Source: Acetobacteraceae bacterium UBA6159 (GTDB taxonomy: Bacteria > Pseudomonadota > Alphaproteobacteria > Acetobacterales > Acetobacteraceae). Taken from it: DNA of 36,707 nucleotides. Below are positions 14,348 to 22,720 of this stretch, in pieces. The stretch lies in assembly GCA_002422345.1 (NCBI GenBank), contig DIUL01000096.1, forward strand, positions 11,457 through 48,163, in the 5' to 3' direction. Position numbers and translations under genes: made by a program. Within the stretch, counting starts at the first letter, position 1; each line of letters opens with the position of its first letter. The notes under the pieces are model-generated. The model saw only the letters and a list, made by a program, of their open reading frames with translations. It did not search any database and was not told where the DNA came from.

Positions 14348-15255
14348 TACATCCGAACGTCCATCGCCTGCCGCAGCCCGTCACTGACGAGATTGAAGCA
14401 GATCGAGGTGATGAAGATCGCCACGCCCGGCAGGGCGCAGACAAAGGGCACGACATAGATCGACTGGCGCAGCGTGCTCAGCATCAGGCCCCAGTCCGCG
14501 GTGGGCGGACGCACGCCCAGGCCGAGGAACGACAGGCCGGAGGCGAGCAGGATGCTGACGCTGACCAACGATGACGCGTAGATGAAGACCGGCCCCAGCA
14601 CGTTCCCCAGCACATGATGCCGGATGATGATGAAGGTACCGGCTCCGGTGGCGCGCGCGGCCTCGATGAAGTCGAGCGAGCGCACCTGCGTCGTCGCGGT
14701 CTCGGCCACGCGGCACATCGGCGGGATGAACACCAGCGTCAGGGCCAGCATGCCGTTGACCATCCCGCCGCCCATGGCGCCGGAGATCGCGACCGCCAGC
14801 AGCACGGACGGGAAGGCGTAGAACACGTCCATGGTCCGCATGATGCCGGTATTGACGCGCCCGCCCATGAAGCCGGCGACAACGCCCAGCATGCCGCCGA
14901 CGCAGGAGGCGATCAGCACGGGCACGATGCCCATCAGCAGCGACACCCGGCCGCCATGCAGGATGCGGCTGAGCATGTCGCGCCCCAGCTCATCCGTGCC
15001 GAGGATGTGGTTGCGCCAACCGAAGGGCTTCAGCCGGCCGATGACGCTTTCCTTGTACGGATCGAACGGTGACAGCAGTGGAGCGAACACCGCGGACAGG
15101 ATGATCAGCAGCACCATAAAGGCGAAGAAGCACGTCACCTTGTCGTGGCGCAGCCGGTAGCCGACGGATTGCCAGTAGCCACGGACGCGGGTCGCCGGGG
15201 CGGCCTGGTCCTCCATGGCAGCGGGCGGGGTGGTGAGAACGGCGGATTCAGACAT
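14347..15255 (-). CDS. Peptide ABC transporter permease, DppC/OppC type
   Basis: A 302-residue inner-membrane permease with about six membrane segments and the cytoplasmic EAA loop EAARATGAGTFIIIRHHVLG that docks on the ATPases. The N-terminal region includes the family stretch HILGTDELGRDMLSRILHGGRVSL. ATG 15255 was preferred because AGGGA lies nine bases upstream; an in-frame ATG at 15264 has that motif directly abutting it. It forms a heterodimer with the DppB-type permease encoded 15 bp upstream in the operon. Confidence 0.92.
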   Translation of the reverse strand: MSESAVLTTPPAAMEDQAAPATRVRGYWQSVGYRLRHDKVTCFFAFMVLLIILSAVFAPLLSPFDPYKESVIGRLKPFGWRNHILGTDELGRDMLSRILHGGRVSLLMGIVPVLIASCVGGMLGVVAGFMGGRVNTGIMRTMDVFYAFPSVLLAVAISGAMGGGMVNGMLALTLVFIPPMCRVAETATTQVRSLDFIEAARATGAGTFIIIRHHVLGNVLGPVFIYASSLVSVSILLASGLSFLGLGVRPPTADWGLMLSTLRQSIYVVPFVCALPGVAIFITSICFNLVSDGLRQAMDVRM

Positions 15256-15270
15256 CGCGGTCATTCCCTG

Positions 15271-16227
15271 TCAGCCGCGACGGATGCGCGGATCGATCAT
15301 CGACTGGAACAGGTCGACGAGCAGGTTGGTCAGGACGAAGGCTACGGACAGGGTCAGGATGGTTCCCTGCAGCACCGGGACATCGCGGTTGATGATGGCC
15401 TTGCTCAGCAGGAAGCCACTGCCGGGCCAGGTGAACACCGTCTCCACCAGGATCGAGCCGCCCAGCAGGTAGCCGAACTGGAGACCCATGACGGCCATGA
15501 CGCCGGGCAGCGCGTTCTTGATGACGTGGCGGATCACCGCGACTTCCGACAGGCCCTTGGCGCGCAGGGTCTGCACGAAGTCCTGGTTCCGCAGTTCTGC
15601 GATCGCCGCCCGCGTGGTGCGGGAGATGATGCCGATGGGGATCATCGACAGCGTGATCACGGGCAGGACCAGGAAGCGGGCGTCCTCCCAGTCCCATATG
15701 CTGAAGTAGTCCGATCCCCTGGCCCCCATGCCGGTCGCCGGCAGCCATGAGAGTTCCACGGCGAAGATGATGACCAGCACGATGCCGAGCCAGTAGTTGG
15801 GCAGGCTGACGCCGATGACGGCGGAGCCGGTGACGACCCGGTCCATCCACCGGCCGGGAAAGCACCCGGCCAGCGTGCCCATCGAGAAGCCGACGGTGAA
15901 GGCGATCGGCACCGCGAACGCGACCAGCATGCCGGTGTTGCTCGCGGCCAGCATGATTTCGTTCAGAACCGGCCGGCGGGAGGAGATGGACATCCCGAAG
16001 TCGCCGGTCAGCACCTTGCCCAGCCAGATGGCGAACTGGATAGGCAAGGGCTTGTCGAAACCATAGGCTTTCTTGACGATTTCAATCGTTTCAGCCGTCG
16101 CATCCGCCGGCATGATCGTTTGCAACGGGTCGCCGGGCGCGATGTAGACAAGAGAGAAACACACCACGCTGACGCCGAAGGCAATCGGGATCGCGTAGAG
16201 GATCCGCCATAGGATGTAACGGCTCAT
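15271..16227 (-). CDS. Peptide ABC transporter permease, DppB/OppB type
   Basis: A 318-residue permease. The first membrane segment is at residues 9-28, followed by the periplasmic GDPLQTIMP stretch typical of DppB. The EAA loop is QTLRAKGLSEVAVIRHVIKN, and five further membrane segments are likely. It is the first permease of the operon, starting 11 bp after the binding-protein gene. The substrate (dipeptide, oligopeptide or another small molecule such as a glutathione-like compound) cannot be decided from the permease alone. Confidence 0.92.
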   Translation of the reverse strand: MSRYILWRILYAIPIAFGVSVVCFSLVYIAPGDPLQTIMPADATAETIEIVKKAYGFDKPLPIQFAIWLGKVLTGDFGMSISSRRPVLNEIMLAASNTGMLVAFAVPIAFTVGFSMGTLAGCFPGRWMDRVVTGSAVIGVSLPNYWLGIVLVIIFAVELSWLPATGMGARGSDYFSIWDWEDARFLVLPVITLSMIPIGIISRTTRAAIAELRNQDFVQTLRAKGLSEVAVIRHVIKNALPGVMAVMGLQFGYLLGGSILVETVFTWPGSGFLLSKAIINRDVPVLQGTILTLSVAFVLTNLLVDLFQSMIDPRIRRG

Positions 16228-16238
16228 GGTTCAGCTCC

Positions 16239-17858
16239 TCACGGCGCCACGGTGACGGGCGTCAGGTCCTGGAACCAGCTCTGCGCCTGCACGAAGCCCT
16301 TGACCTTGGGCGACATCGCCCGCGGGTTGATGTCGTGCGCGGCGAAGATCAGCACGGCTTCCTGGCTCATGAATTCGTGCATCTTGGTCAGGAGGGCGAC
16401 GCGCTTGGCCGGGTCGAACTCGGCCATGATCTGCTCGACGAACTTGTCCATCTCGGGCGTGCTGTAGTGGCCCCAGTTCGAACCGGCCGGCGAGAAGGCA
16501 CCGGTCCAGACGTGACGGACCAGCGCGTTGAACGGATCCTGCGTCTGGCGGCTGATGTTGATCGCGTGGATGTCGGGGTTCTTCATGACACCACCGCGCC
16601 CGACATCGAGCAGGGCGTTCCAGTCCATGGTCTTCAGCGTGACCTGGAACCCGGCTTCATCCATGTTGGACTTCACCAGTTCGTTCATCGGCAGCGGCTG
16701 CATCTGGCCGGAACCGGATGTGGAGATGCCGAAGGTCACCTTGCACGGCAGGCAACCGGCTTCCTTGAGCAGCTCCTTCGCCTTGGCGACGTTGTGCTTG
16801 TACAGGACCGGCTTGCCGTAGTACGTGGTGGACGGCGGAACGGTCGCGTAGCCCTCCTGCATCATCCCGCCGAGAAGCTCCTTCATGTCCTCGCGGTTCA
16901 GCGCGTAGTTCGCCGCCTGGCGGACGCGCTTGTCGGTGAAGGGGCCGTTCTTGAAGTTGAGCTGGTAGGACCAGTTATGCGGATACGGGTTCGTGACGAT
17001 CGTCATGCCCGAGGACTTGAGCCGGGGAATGGCGTCGGGGGACGGCGCCTCGATCCAGTTCACCTGGCCCGACAGCAGCGCGGCGGTGCGGGTGGAGGCT
17101 TCGGGCATCGGGATCAGGACCAGGCGATCCTGCTTCGGCACGCGGGCCTTGTCCCAGTAGTCCTTGTTCGGGAGGAACTCCATGCGCTGATGCGGCGTCA
17201 TGCGGTCGAAGCGGTACGGGCCGGTGCCAGACGGCTTTTCCGCGTACTGGGCCCAGTTGTACTTCACTTCGCGTGCCCGGCACGGGCTGACCATCATAAT
17301 GTAGCTGATGTTGTACTGGAACAGGGAGTCGGGGGTCTTGGTGTTGAAGGCGACCGTCATGTCGTCGACCTTCTCGACGCTGACGTAGTTGTTCAGGTAG
17401 GCGCGGGCCTGGGCGAACTGGCTGGGGTCGAACTGCTCGGACTTTTCGTTGGTGGAACGCTCCATGTTCCAGACGATGTCGTCGGCGGTCAGCGGGCAGC
17501 CGTCATGCCACTTCACGTTCGGCCGGAGCTTCATGATCCAGCGCTTGCTGTTGTTCGGGTCGATGCCCCATTCCGACGCGAGGCCGGGCTTCAGGTCGCT
17601 TGCCTTGTCCGCCTTCGACAGGTCCCAGAGGATCAGGGAGTCGTAGAGGTTGTAGCCGACGAAGCGATATCCCTCGAACCCCTGGTCGGGGTTGCCTTGG
17701 GTCAGCGGCAGGTCGCCCGCGGTCATGCCGACGACCAGCGTGCCCTGCGCTTGCGCGCCGGAGGCAGCAACGGCGAGGCCCGCGCCAAGCAGCATGGCCC
17801 CCACCTGCCTGGATATGCCGCGATCAGGCCGACAGGCCTCGTTCCCAGAATACGTCAC
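16239..17858 (-). CDS. Peptide ABC transporter periplasmic substrate-binding protein (SBP_bac_5)
   Basis: A 539-residue cluster-C solute-binding protein. The family signature is seen in DLKPGLASEW followed by WIMKLRPNVKWHDGCPLTADDIVWNMER. The start is a GTG at 17858 preceded by GGGAG at ideal distance. It gives a signal peptide with three arginines, a hydrophobic core MLLGAGLAVAASG and cleavage near AQA-Q38. The much longer open frame upstream has no such features. It captures the ligand in the periplasm and delivers it to the DppBC-like permease encoded next in the operon. A paralogue is encoded divergently at 18281. Confidence 0.9.
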   Translation of the reverse strand: MTYSGNEACRPDRGISRQVGAMLLGAGLAVAASGAQAQGTLVVGMTAGDLPLTQGNPDQGFEGYRFVGYNLYDSLILWDLSKADKASDLKPGLASEWGIDPNNSKRWIMKLRPNVKWHDGCPLTADDIVWNMERSTNEKSEQFDPSQFAQARAYLNNYVSVEKVDDMTVAFNTKTPDSLFQYNISYIMMVSPCRAREVKYNWAQYAEKPSGTGPYRFDRMTPHQRMEFLPNKDYWDKARVPKQDRLVLIPMPEASTRTAALLSGQVNWIEAPSPDAIPRLKSSGMTIVTNPYPHNWSYQLNFKNGPFTDKRVRQAANYALNREDMKELLGGMMQEGYATVPPSTTYYGKPVLYKHNVAKAKELLKEAGCLPCKVTFGISTSGSGQMQPLPMNELVKSNMDEAGFQVTLKTMDWNALLDVGRGGVMKNPDIHAINISRQTQDPFNALVRHVWTGAFSPAGSNWGHYSTPEMDKFVEQIMAEFDPAKRVALLTKMHEFMSQEAVLIFAAHDINPRAMSPKVKGFVQAQSWFQDLTPVTVAP

Positions 17859-17929
17859 GCAAAGTCTCCCGTTGCTTATGTCATCACGCGTGGCACCTGC
17901 CGGAGACAGGCGGCCACCGATTGTGCAAT

Positions 17930-17944
17930 GCACCATCCGTGCCA
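17930..17944 (-). promoter_or_regulatory. Sigma-54-like promoter of the peptide ABC operon
   Basis: On the minus strand TTGGCACGGATGGTGCA matches the -24/-12 consensus (TGGCACG, exact N5 spacing, GTGC in place of TTGC). Transcription would start near 17919, leaving a leader of about 60 bases before the GTG start. An activator of the NtrC class would be required. The match is good but untested. Confidence 0.42.
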
Positions 17945-17956
17945 ACTGCTTTGGCA
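17940..17956. promoter_or_regulatory. TGCCAA-N5-TTGGCA palindrome overlapping the -24 element
   Basis: A perfect 6-bp inverted repeat with a 5-bp spacer (17940-17945 and 17951-17956). Its left half overlaps the -24 box. A protein bound here would block the promoter, so it may be an operator. It could also be coincidental, since half of it is fixed by the promoter consensus. Confidence 0.3.
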
Positions 17957-18280
17957 GGGAAGCCGCCCGGCGGGATGCGATGGGAATATTCCTTGGGCAG
18001 ACTCGGGTTTCGGTTGGGCATAAAACGGGCGTATGCCTCCGACACCATCGGTAACACGGGCAGACATCAGGGAGCTGGACAGCCTTGCACCGACCTCTGG
18101 CCTTGATCGGGGCAGCCGGCCCAATTCTTGCGCTCCCGCCCGATCGGACCGGCAGGACGGCCAGCGGGGCCCGAAATCGCGACAAACCCGCTGGACTCGC
18201 CGGCCACCGTTTCGGGTATGAAGTGCTTTGGAAGCCGGCGCATGGCTGCCATGCGGGCAACCACAGGGAGTAAAAAGGAC

Positions 18281-19861
18281 ATGTCAGTCAGCCGACGCCG
18301 TTTTCTCGCCTCCACCGGGGCAGCCGCGGCCAGCCTCGCCGCACCGTCCATCGTCGCCGCCCAGGGCGTGCGGGAGATGCGGTTCATCCCCCACGCGGAT
18401 GTCTCCTCACTCGATCCCGTCTGGACGACCGCGGACATCACCCGCAACCACGGCAATATGGTCTATGACCAGTTGTTCGGCTTCGACGCCGGCTTCATCC
18501 CGCATCCGCAGATGCTGGCGGGCTTCACCACCAGCGCCGACGGCCTGACCTGGGACCTGACGCTGCGCGAGGGCCTGAAGTTCCACGACGGCGAGAAGGT
18601 GCTGGCCAAGGACTGCGTCGCCAGCCTGGTGCGCTGGACCAAGCGCGACGCCTTCGGCAGCGCGCTCGCCGCCCGCACGAATGAGTTCTCGGCCCCCTCC
18701 GACACGGTGATCCGCATCCGGCTCAAGTCACCCTTCGCCCTGCTGCCCGAGGCGCTGGCCCAACCCGCCTGCGTCATCATGCCCGAGCGCCTGGCGATGA
18801 CGGACCCCAACAAGCAGGTCACCGACCCCACCGGCAGCGGCCCGTTCCGCTTCCTGACGAATGAACGCGTTTCCGGCTCCCGCGTCGTCTACGCGAAATT
18901 CGACGGCTACGTGCCGCGGACCGAGGGGAAAATGAGCTTCCTGGCCGGCCCGCGCCCGGTCTATTTCGACCGCGTCATCTGGACCTACCAGCCCGACCCC
19001 GCGACCTCGGCCGCCGCGCTGACGAAGGGGGAATATGACTGGTGGGAGAACCCGCCCGCCGACCTGTCCGACCTGATCAAGCGCAACAAGGACCTGACGG
19101 TCGAGGTCAAGAACCGCATGGGCTCGGTCGGCTGCATCCGGTTCAACCACCTGTTCGCGCCCTTCGACAACGTCGCCATCCGCCGGCTGGTCATGGCCTG
19201 CGTGAACCAGAATGAGTGCATGGAGGCGGTCTCGGGCGCCGATGCGTCGCTGTACAACGACAAGGTCGGGCTGTTCACGCCGGGCATGCCAATGGCGAAC
19301 GACGCGGGGGTGGAGGCGCTGACGCGGCGCACCGACTTCGCCAAGGTGAAGCAGGACCTCGCCGCCGCCGGCTACAAGGGTGAGAAGATCGTGCTGATGG
19401 GCCCGTCCACCATCCCCTCGCTGCACGCGCAGTCGCAGGTGGTGGACGACCTGCTGCGCCGGATGGGGTTCAACGTCGACTACCAGTCGCTGGAATGGGG
19501 CACCGTGGTGCAGCGGCGCGCGAGCAAGGAGCCGCTGGACAAGGGCGGCTGGAACATCTTCATCACCAACCTGACCAGCCTGACGAACGTCTTCGTGCCG
19601 GCCCATATCGGCATCCGCAGCGGCCCGAACGCTTGGTTCGGCTGGCCGAACGCGCCGAAGCTGGAGGAATACCGCGAAGCCTGGCTGAACGCGCCGACGG
19701 TCGAGGAGCAGAAGAAGATCGCCCGCCTGCTGCAGGCGCAGATGTTCCAGGACGTGCCCTATGTGCCGATGGGGCAGTTCTACCAGCCGGCCGCGTTCAA
19801 CAAGAACCTGGTGGATCTGCAGATCGGCTGGCCGGTGTTCCATGGGGTTCGGCGGGCCTGA
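18281..19861 (+). CDS. Tat-exported peptide ABC transporter substrate-binding protein (SBP_bac_5)
   Basis: A 526-residue cluster-C solute-binding protein. The N-terminus MSVSRRRFLASTGAAAASL is a twin-arginine signal (SRRRFLA), probably cleaved near AA27-Q. The family region is DGLTWDLTLREGLKFHDGEKV, followed by TGSGPFRF near 190. ATG 18281 was chosen for this signal; the open frame extends 51 codons upstream without purpose. GGGAG lies ten bases ahead. It is divergent from the ABC operon, which carries its own binding protein, so two receptors may feed one transporter. Alternatively it serves a transporter elsewhere. Tat export implies folding before secretion. Confidence 0.9.
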   Translation: MSVSRRRFLASTGAAAASLAAPSIVAAQGVREMRFIPHADVSSLDPVWTTADITRNHGNMVYDQLFGFDAGFIPHPQMLAGFTTSADGLTWDLTLREGLKFHDGEKVLAKDCVASLVRWTKRDAFGSALAARTNEFSAPSDTVIRIRLKSPFALLPEALAQPACVIMPERLAMTDPNKQVTDPTGSGPFRFLTNERVSGSRVVYAKFDGYVPRTEGKMSFLAGPRPVYFDRVIWTYQPDPATSAAALTKGEYDWWENPPADLSDLIKRNKDLTVEVKNRMGSVGCIRFNHLFAPFDNVAIRRLVMACVNQNECMEAVSGADASLYNDKVGLFTPGMPMANDAGVEALTRRTDFAKVKQDLAAAGYKGEKIVLMGPSTIPSLHAQSQVVDDLLRRMGFNVDYQSLEWGTVVQRRASKEPLDKGGWNIFITNLTSLTNVFVPAHIGIRSGPNAWFGWPNAPKLEEYREAWLNAPTVEEQKKIARLLQAQMFQDVPYVPMGQFYQPAAFNKNLVDLQIGWPVFHGVRRA

Positions 19862-19937
19862 TGGGAGGGGGGCACAGCCTCCCAACCGATATCAGGTCGT
19901 GACAGGGCGATGTCGTGACGGTGGAAAGCGCGCCATC

Positions 19938-20048
19938 CGTCCTGGGCGGGCCTGACCCGCCCATCGCTCGGCACGCCGCATTTTGACCATGCGCAACAGG
20001 TCGCCGCCGGTGTACTTGGCGATGGGCGGGTCAGGCCCGCCCAAGACG
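19938..20048. repeat. Intergenic palindrome with perfect 24-bp arms
   Basis: Arm 19944-19967 (GGGCGGGCCTGACCCGCCCA...) is the exact reverse complement of 20019-20042. The symmetry extends outward by six more positions with one mismatch (CGTCCT / AAGACG). Each arm is itself palindromic. The 51-base centre is unrelated. It lies in the 299-bp gap after the second binding protein and resembles the GC-rich dispersed palindromes seen elsewhere in the window. Confidence 0.8.
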
Positions 20049-20160
20049 AAGCTAAAGCGCGCGCCCCGAAGGATGTGCCCGAGGGACGTGCCCGAAGGAC
20101 GTGACAGACCCGCCCCCCGCGTGCATCCTGTCCCCACCAATCAACAGGAGGAACCAAGCC

Positions 20161-20535
20161 ATGGCCGGTAACGGAGACATGATCATCCAGCGTGACAAGG
20201 ACCGCATGGATGCGATGGGCCGCAAGGACGTCGCGGCGCTCAAGAACATGATCTGCAAGGGCCTGATCTACACCCATTCCTCGGCCCGCATGGACACCAA
20301 GGACACGCTCCTGGGTGCCATGGAGTCCGGCTCCACCGTCTACAACTCGGTCGTCCCGTCCGAGGTCGTGGCCCAGGACCTGGGAGAGGTCGTCGTCCTG
20401 ACCGGCAAGGCCGCGATCAGCGTCACCTCGGGCGGCAAGCCCAATTCGTTCAACGTGCGCTTTACCGATGTCTGGCAGAACCAGGGCGGGACGTGGCGCA
20501 TGGTGACCTGGCAGTCGACCCGCCTCGCGGACTGA
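20161..20535 (+). CDS. SnoaL/DUF4440-like protein (NTF2 fold)
   Basis: A 124-residue small cytosolic protein of the NTF2-like superfamily, nearest to DUF4440: helical start with DRMDAMGRKDVAALKNM, then alternating beta segments and a late FTDVWQNQGGTWRMVTWQST, the usual last strands (VWxxxxGxWR). Members bind small hydrophobic ligands or catalyse isomerisation or hydration; the role here is unknown. AGGAGGAA just before ATG 20161 fixes the start. It is followed 8 bp later by pncC, so the two are likely co-transcribed. Confidence 0.78.
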   Translation: MAGNGDMIIQRDKDRMDAMGRKDVAALKNMICKGLIYTHSSARMDTKDTLLGAMESGSTVYNSVVPSEVVAQDLGEVVVLTGKAAISVTSGGKPNSFNVRFTDVWQNQGGTWRMVTWQSTRLAD

Positions 20536-20543
20536 CTGACGCG

Positions 20544-21029
20544 ATGATCCCGGACTCCCTGCTGACGGAAGCCGAAGCCCTGCTGGACGCCTGCCGGTCC
20601 AAGGGCATCAGGCTGGCGACGGTGGAAAGCTGCACGGGCGGCCTGATCGCCGCCACGCTGACCGCCATCGCCGCATCCTCCGACGTGCTTGAACGCGCCT
20701 TCGTCACCTACTCGAACGAGGCGAAGCACGAGCTTGTCGGCGTGCCCATGGACCTGATCCAGGCCCATGGCGCGGTCAGTCAGGAAGTCGCCCGCGCGAT
20801 GGCGACCGGCGGCGTGACGCATTCCCGCGCCACGATCGCCGTGTCCGTCACCGGCGTCGCGGGGCCCGGCGGGGGTACGGCAACCAAGCCCGTGGGCCTG
20901 GTCTGCTTCGGCCTGGCCTATCGGGGAGAGACCACCGTCTCCACCCAGGAAATCTTCCCCGGCGACCGTACCGCCATCCGCGCCGCCGCGGTCGCCAAGG
21001 CCTTCGCCCTGATCCGCGAAAAGGTCTGA
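20544..21029 (+). CDS. pncC: Nicotinamide-nucleotide amidohydrolase (CinA C-terminal domain, PncC)
   Basis: A 161-residue protein that is only the C-terminal domain of CinA. It shows the active-site region ATVESCTGGLIAATLT with the catalytic serine, and the later GVAGPGGGTATKPVGLVCFG loop. PncC deamidates nicotinamide mononucleotide to nicotinate mononucleotide, recycling NMN left by DNA ligase into NAD synthesis. The open frame runs 17 codons further upstream into the preceding gene, but ATG 20544 matches the family N-terminus. Stand-alone PncC is common in alphaproteobacteria. Confidence 0.92.
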   Translation: MIPDSLLTEAEALLDACRSKGIRLATVESCTGGLIAATLTAIAASSDVLERAFVTYSNEAKHELVGVPMDLIQAHGAVSQEVARAMATGGVTHSRATIAVSVTGVAGPGGGTATKPVGLVCFGLAYRGETTVSTQEIFPGDRTAIRAAAVAKAFALIREKV

Positions 21030-21038
21030 GCAGACCTT
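21021..21038 (+). terminator. Hairpin overlapping the pncC stop codon
   Basis: AAGGTCTG (21021-21028) pairs perfectly with CAGACCTT (21031-21038); the stop codon lies in the stem and loop. A C-rich run and a second imperfect GC hairpin (about 21039-21063) follow. There is no U-tract, so the effect on termination is uncertain. Confidence 0.4.
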
Positions 21039-21137
21039 CCCCCCCTCCCCTCGAGGGAGGGGGCCGGGGGGAGGGGGGAAGCGGCACGTACCAAACCCGC
21101 TTTGCTCCGCCCCACCCGGACATGATACCCTGCAACC

Positions 21138-21917
21138 ATGGGTTACCTGGGCAAGATCATCGGCGGGTCGGCGGGCTTCTTCATCGGCGGCCCCCTGGGG
21201 GCGGTCGTGGGCGCGGCCCTCGGCCATGCCGCCGACAGCGGCGCGCTGGCCAACCTCAAGCTTCCCTTCGGCGCCAACGCCAACATCACCCCCGTCCGCG
21301 TCGCCGCCATGCTGGGCCGGCGCGACCAATTGTTCGCGGTCACCGTCGTGGTCCTCTCCGCCAAGCTGGCCAAATGCGACGGTCCCGTCCGCCGCCAGGA
21401 AATCGACGCCTTCAAGCGCCTGTTCCGCATCCCGCCCGAATCCGTCCGCGACATCGGCCGCCTGTTCGACCAGGCCCGCGACAGCGCCGACGACTTCGAG
21501 GAATACGCCGATCAGCTCGGCCAGGCCTTCGCCGACAGCCGCGGCACGCTGGAGGAAGTGCTGGTCGCCCTGTTCGCCATCGCCCGCGCCGACGGGCCGA
21601 TGAACCGCGCCGAACAGGATTTCCTCCGCCGGGTGCATCGCGGCCTGGGGCTGGACCAGATCTCGTGGGACCGGGCCTGGAACGGCGCGCCCAGCCGCCC
21701 CGCGTCCGACGAGCCCGACCCCTACGATATCCTGGGCATCGACCGCTCCGCCGAACCCGAGGCCATTCGCGCGCGGTGGAAAAACCTGATGCGGGAAAAC
21801 CACCCCGATAGCCTGGCCGCCCGCGGCGTGCCGGCCGAGTTCATCGCCAAGGCCGGCGACCAGGTCGCGCGCATCAACGCCGCCTGGGACCGTATCAAGC
21901 GGGAACGCGGCCTGTGA
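21138..21917 (+). CDS. DjlA-like TerB/DnaJ-domain co-chaperone
   Basis: A 259-residue protein. An N-terminal glycine-rich hydrophobic segment (about 1-30, IIGGSAGFFIGGPLGAVVGAALG) probably anchors it in the inner membrane. A TerB-like helical domain (about 60-180) and a C-terminal J domain (about 193-257, starting DPYDILGIDRSA, with the essential HPD in RENHPDS) follow. The J domain stimulates the ATPase of DnaK-type Hsp70. This is the DjlA architecture, though slightly shorter than the E. coli protein. Its stop overlaps the start of the amidase gene (GTGA), so the two are translationally coupled, suggesting a cell-envelope role. Confidence 0.9.
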   Translation: MGYLGKIIGGSAGFFIGGPLGAVVGAALGHAADSGALANLKLPFGANANITPVRVAAMLGRRDQLFAVTVVVLSAKLAKCDGPVRRQEIDAFKRLFRIPPESVRDIGRLFDQARDSADDFEEYADQLGQAFADSRGTLEEVLVALFAIARADGPMNRAEQDFLRRVHRGLGLDQISWDRAWNGAPSRPASDEPDPYDILGIDRSAEPEAIRARWKNLMRENHPDSLAARGVPAEFIAKAGDQVARINAAWDRIKRERGL

Positions 21918-22720
21918 CCCAGCGGCCCCGCCCTGCCCTGCGGATCGTGCCTCCCCCCGAGCCGCCGCCCCGACGAGACCCCCCTATCCTGCTGGTCCGC
22001 GACCTGCCCAGCCCGAACCATGATGCGAGGCCGGAGGGGACACCGGTCGACATGCTGATCCTGCACTACACCGGCATGAAATCCTGCCAGGACGCGCTGG
22101 ACCGGCTGACCGACCCCGCCGCGCAGGTGTCCTCCCACTATGTCGTGGATGAGGACGGGACGGTTTATCGGCTGGTGCCCGAGGAACGGCGGGCCTGGCA
22201 TGCCGGCGTCTCCCACTGGCGGGGCCACGCGGCGCTGAACGGACGCTCCATCGGGATCGAGATCGTCAATCCGGGCCATGAATGGGGCTATCGCGACTTC
22301 CCGGTCATGCAGATGGCGGCCGTGGCCGATCTGTGCCTTGCGATCCTGTCCCGCCACCTGATCCCCCCGCGCAACGTGATCGGCCACAGCGATGTGGCCC
22401 CGGACCGCAAGGAAGACCCCGGTGAGCGGTTCGACTGGGAAGGCCTGGCACTGAACGGCATCGGCCTGTGGCCGGAGGACGCGCCCGATATCGGCACGAC
22501 CGGCGCGATCCGGGACGCGGCAACGCTGCGCCCGGTGCGGGCGGCCCTGGCCGCGATCGGCTATCGGGTGGCGCCGGAAGGGCCGCTCGACCCCGCGCTG
22601 GCCTCCGTGCTGCGGGCGTTCCAGCGCCACTGGCGGCCCGAGGCGATCACCGGACAGGCAGACGACGGGACCCTGGTCCGTCTGCTGGCAGTGTCGAAGC
22701 TGGTCGGGTCGGGTTCTTAG
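21914..22720 (+). CDS. N-acetylmuramoyl-L-alanine amidase, AmiD-like (Amidase_2)
   Basis: A 268-residue zinc amidase that cuts the bond between N-acetylmuramic acid and the stem peptide. Zinc ligands are H51 (LILHYTGM), H158 (NVIGHSDVAP) and D168 (KEDPGERFDW); E116 in IGIEIVNPG is the likely catalytic residue. A divergent peptidoglycan-binding domain occupies about residues 200-262. No signal peptide is seen: the N-terminus is proline-rich, so location is uncertain (a cytosolic AmpD-like recycling role is possible). Start is GTG 21914, overlapping the djlA-like stop. Confidence 0.9.
   Translation: MTQRPRPALRIVPPPEPPPRRDPPILLVRDLPSPNHDARPEGTPVDMLILHYTGMKSCQDALDRLTDPAAQVSSHYVVDEDGTVYRLVPEERRAWHAGVSHWRGHAALNGRSIGIEIVNPGHEWGYRDFPVMQMAAVADLCLAILSRHLIPPRNVIGHSDVAPDRKEDPGERFDWEGLALNGIGLWPEDAPDIGTTGAIRDAATLRPVRAALAAIGYRVAPEGPLDPALASVLRAFQRHWRPEAITGQADDGTLVRLLAVSKLVGSGS

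Larger units (their letters stand above)
17859..18280. other. 422-bp divergent promoter region between two binding-protein genes
   Basis: It holds the putative sigma-54 site and overlapping TGCCAA-N5-TTGGCA palindrome on the side of the ABC operon. No clear promoter for the plus-strand binding protein was found. Open frames here look like chance GC-rich readings. Confidence 0.6.

Noticed and set aside
16335..18023. 562-codon plus-strand frame opposite the binding-protein gene
   Set aside because: Antisense to a well-supported SBP_bac_5 gene; no domain or ribosome-binding site.
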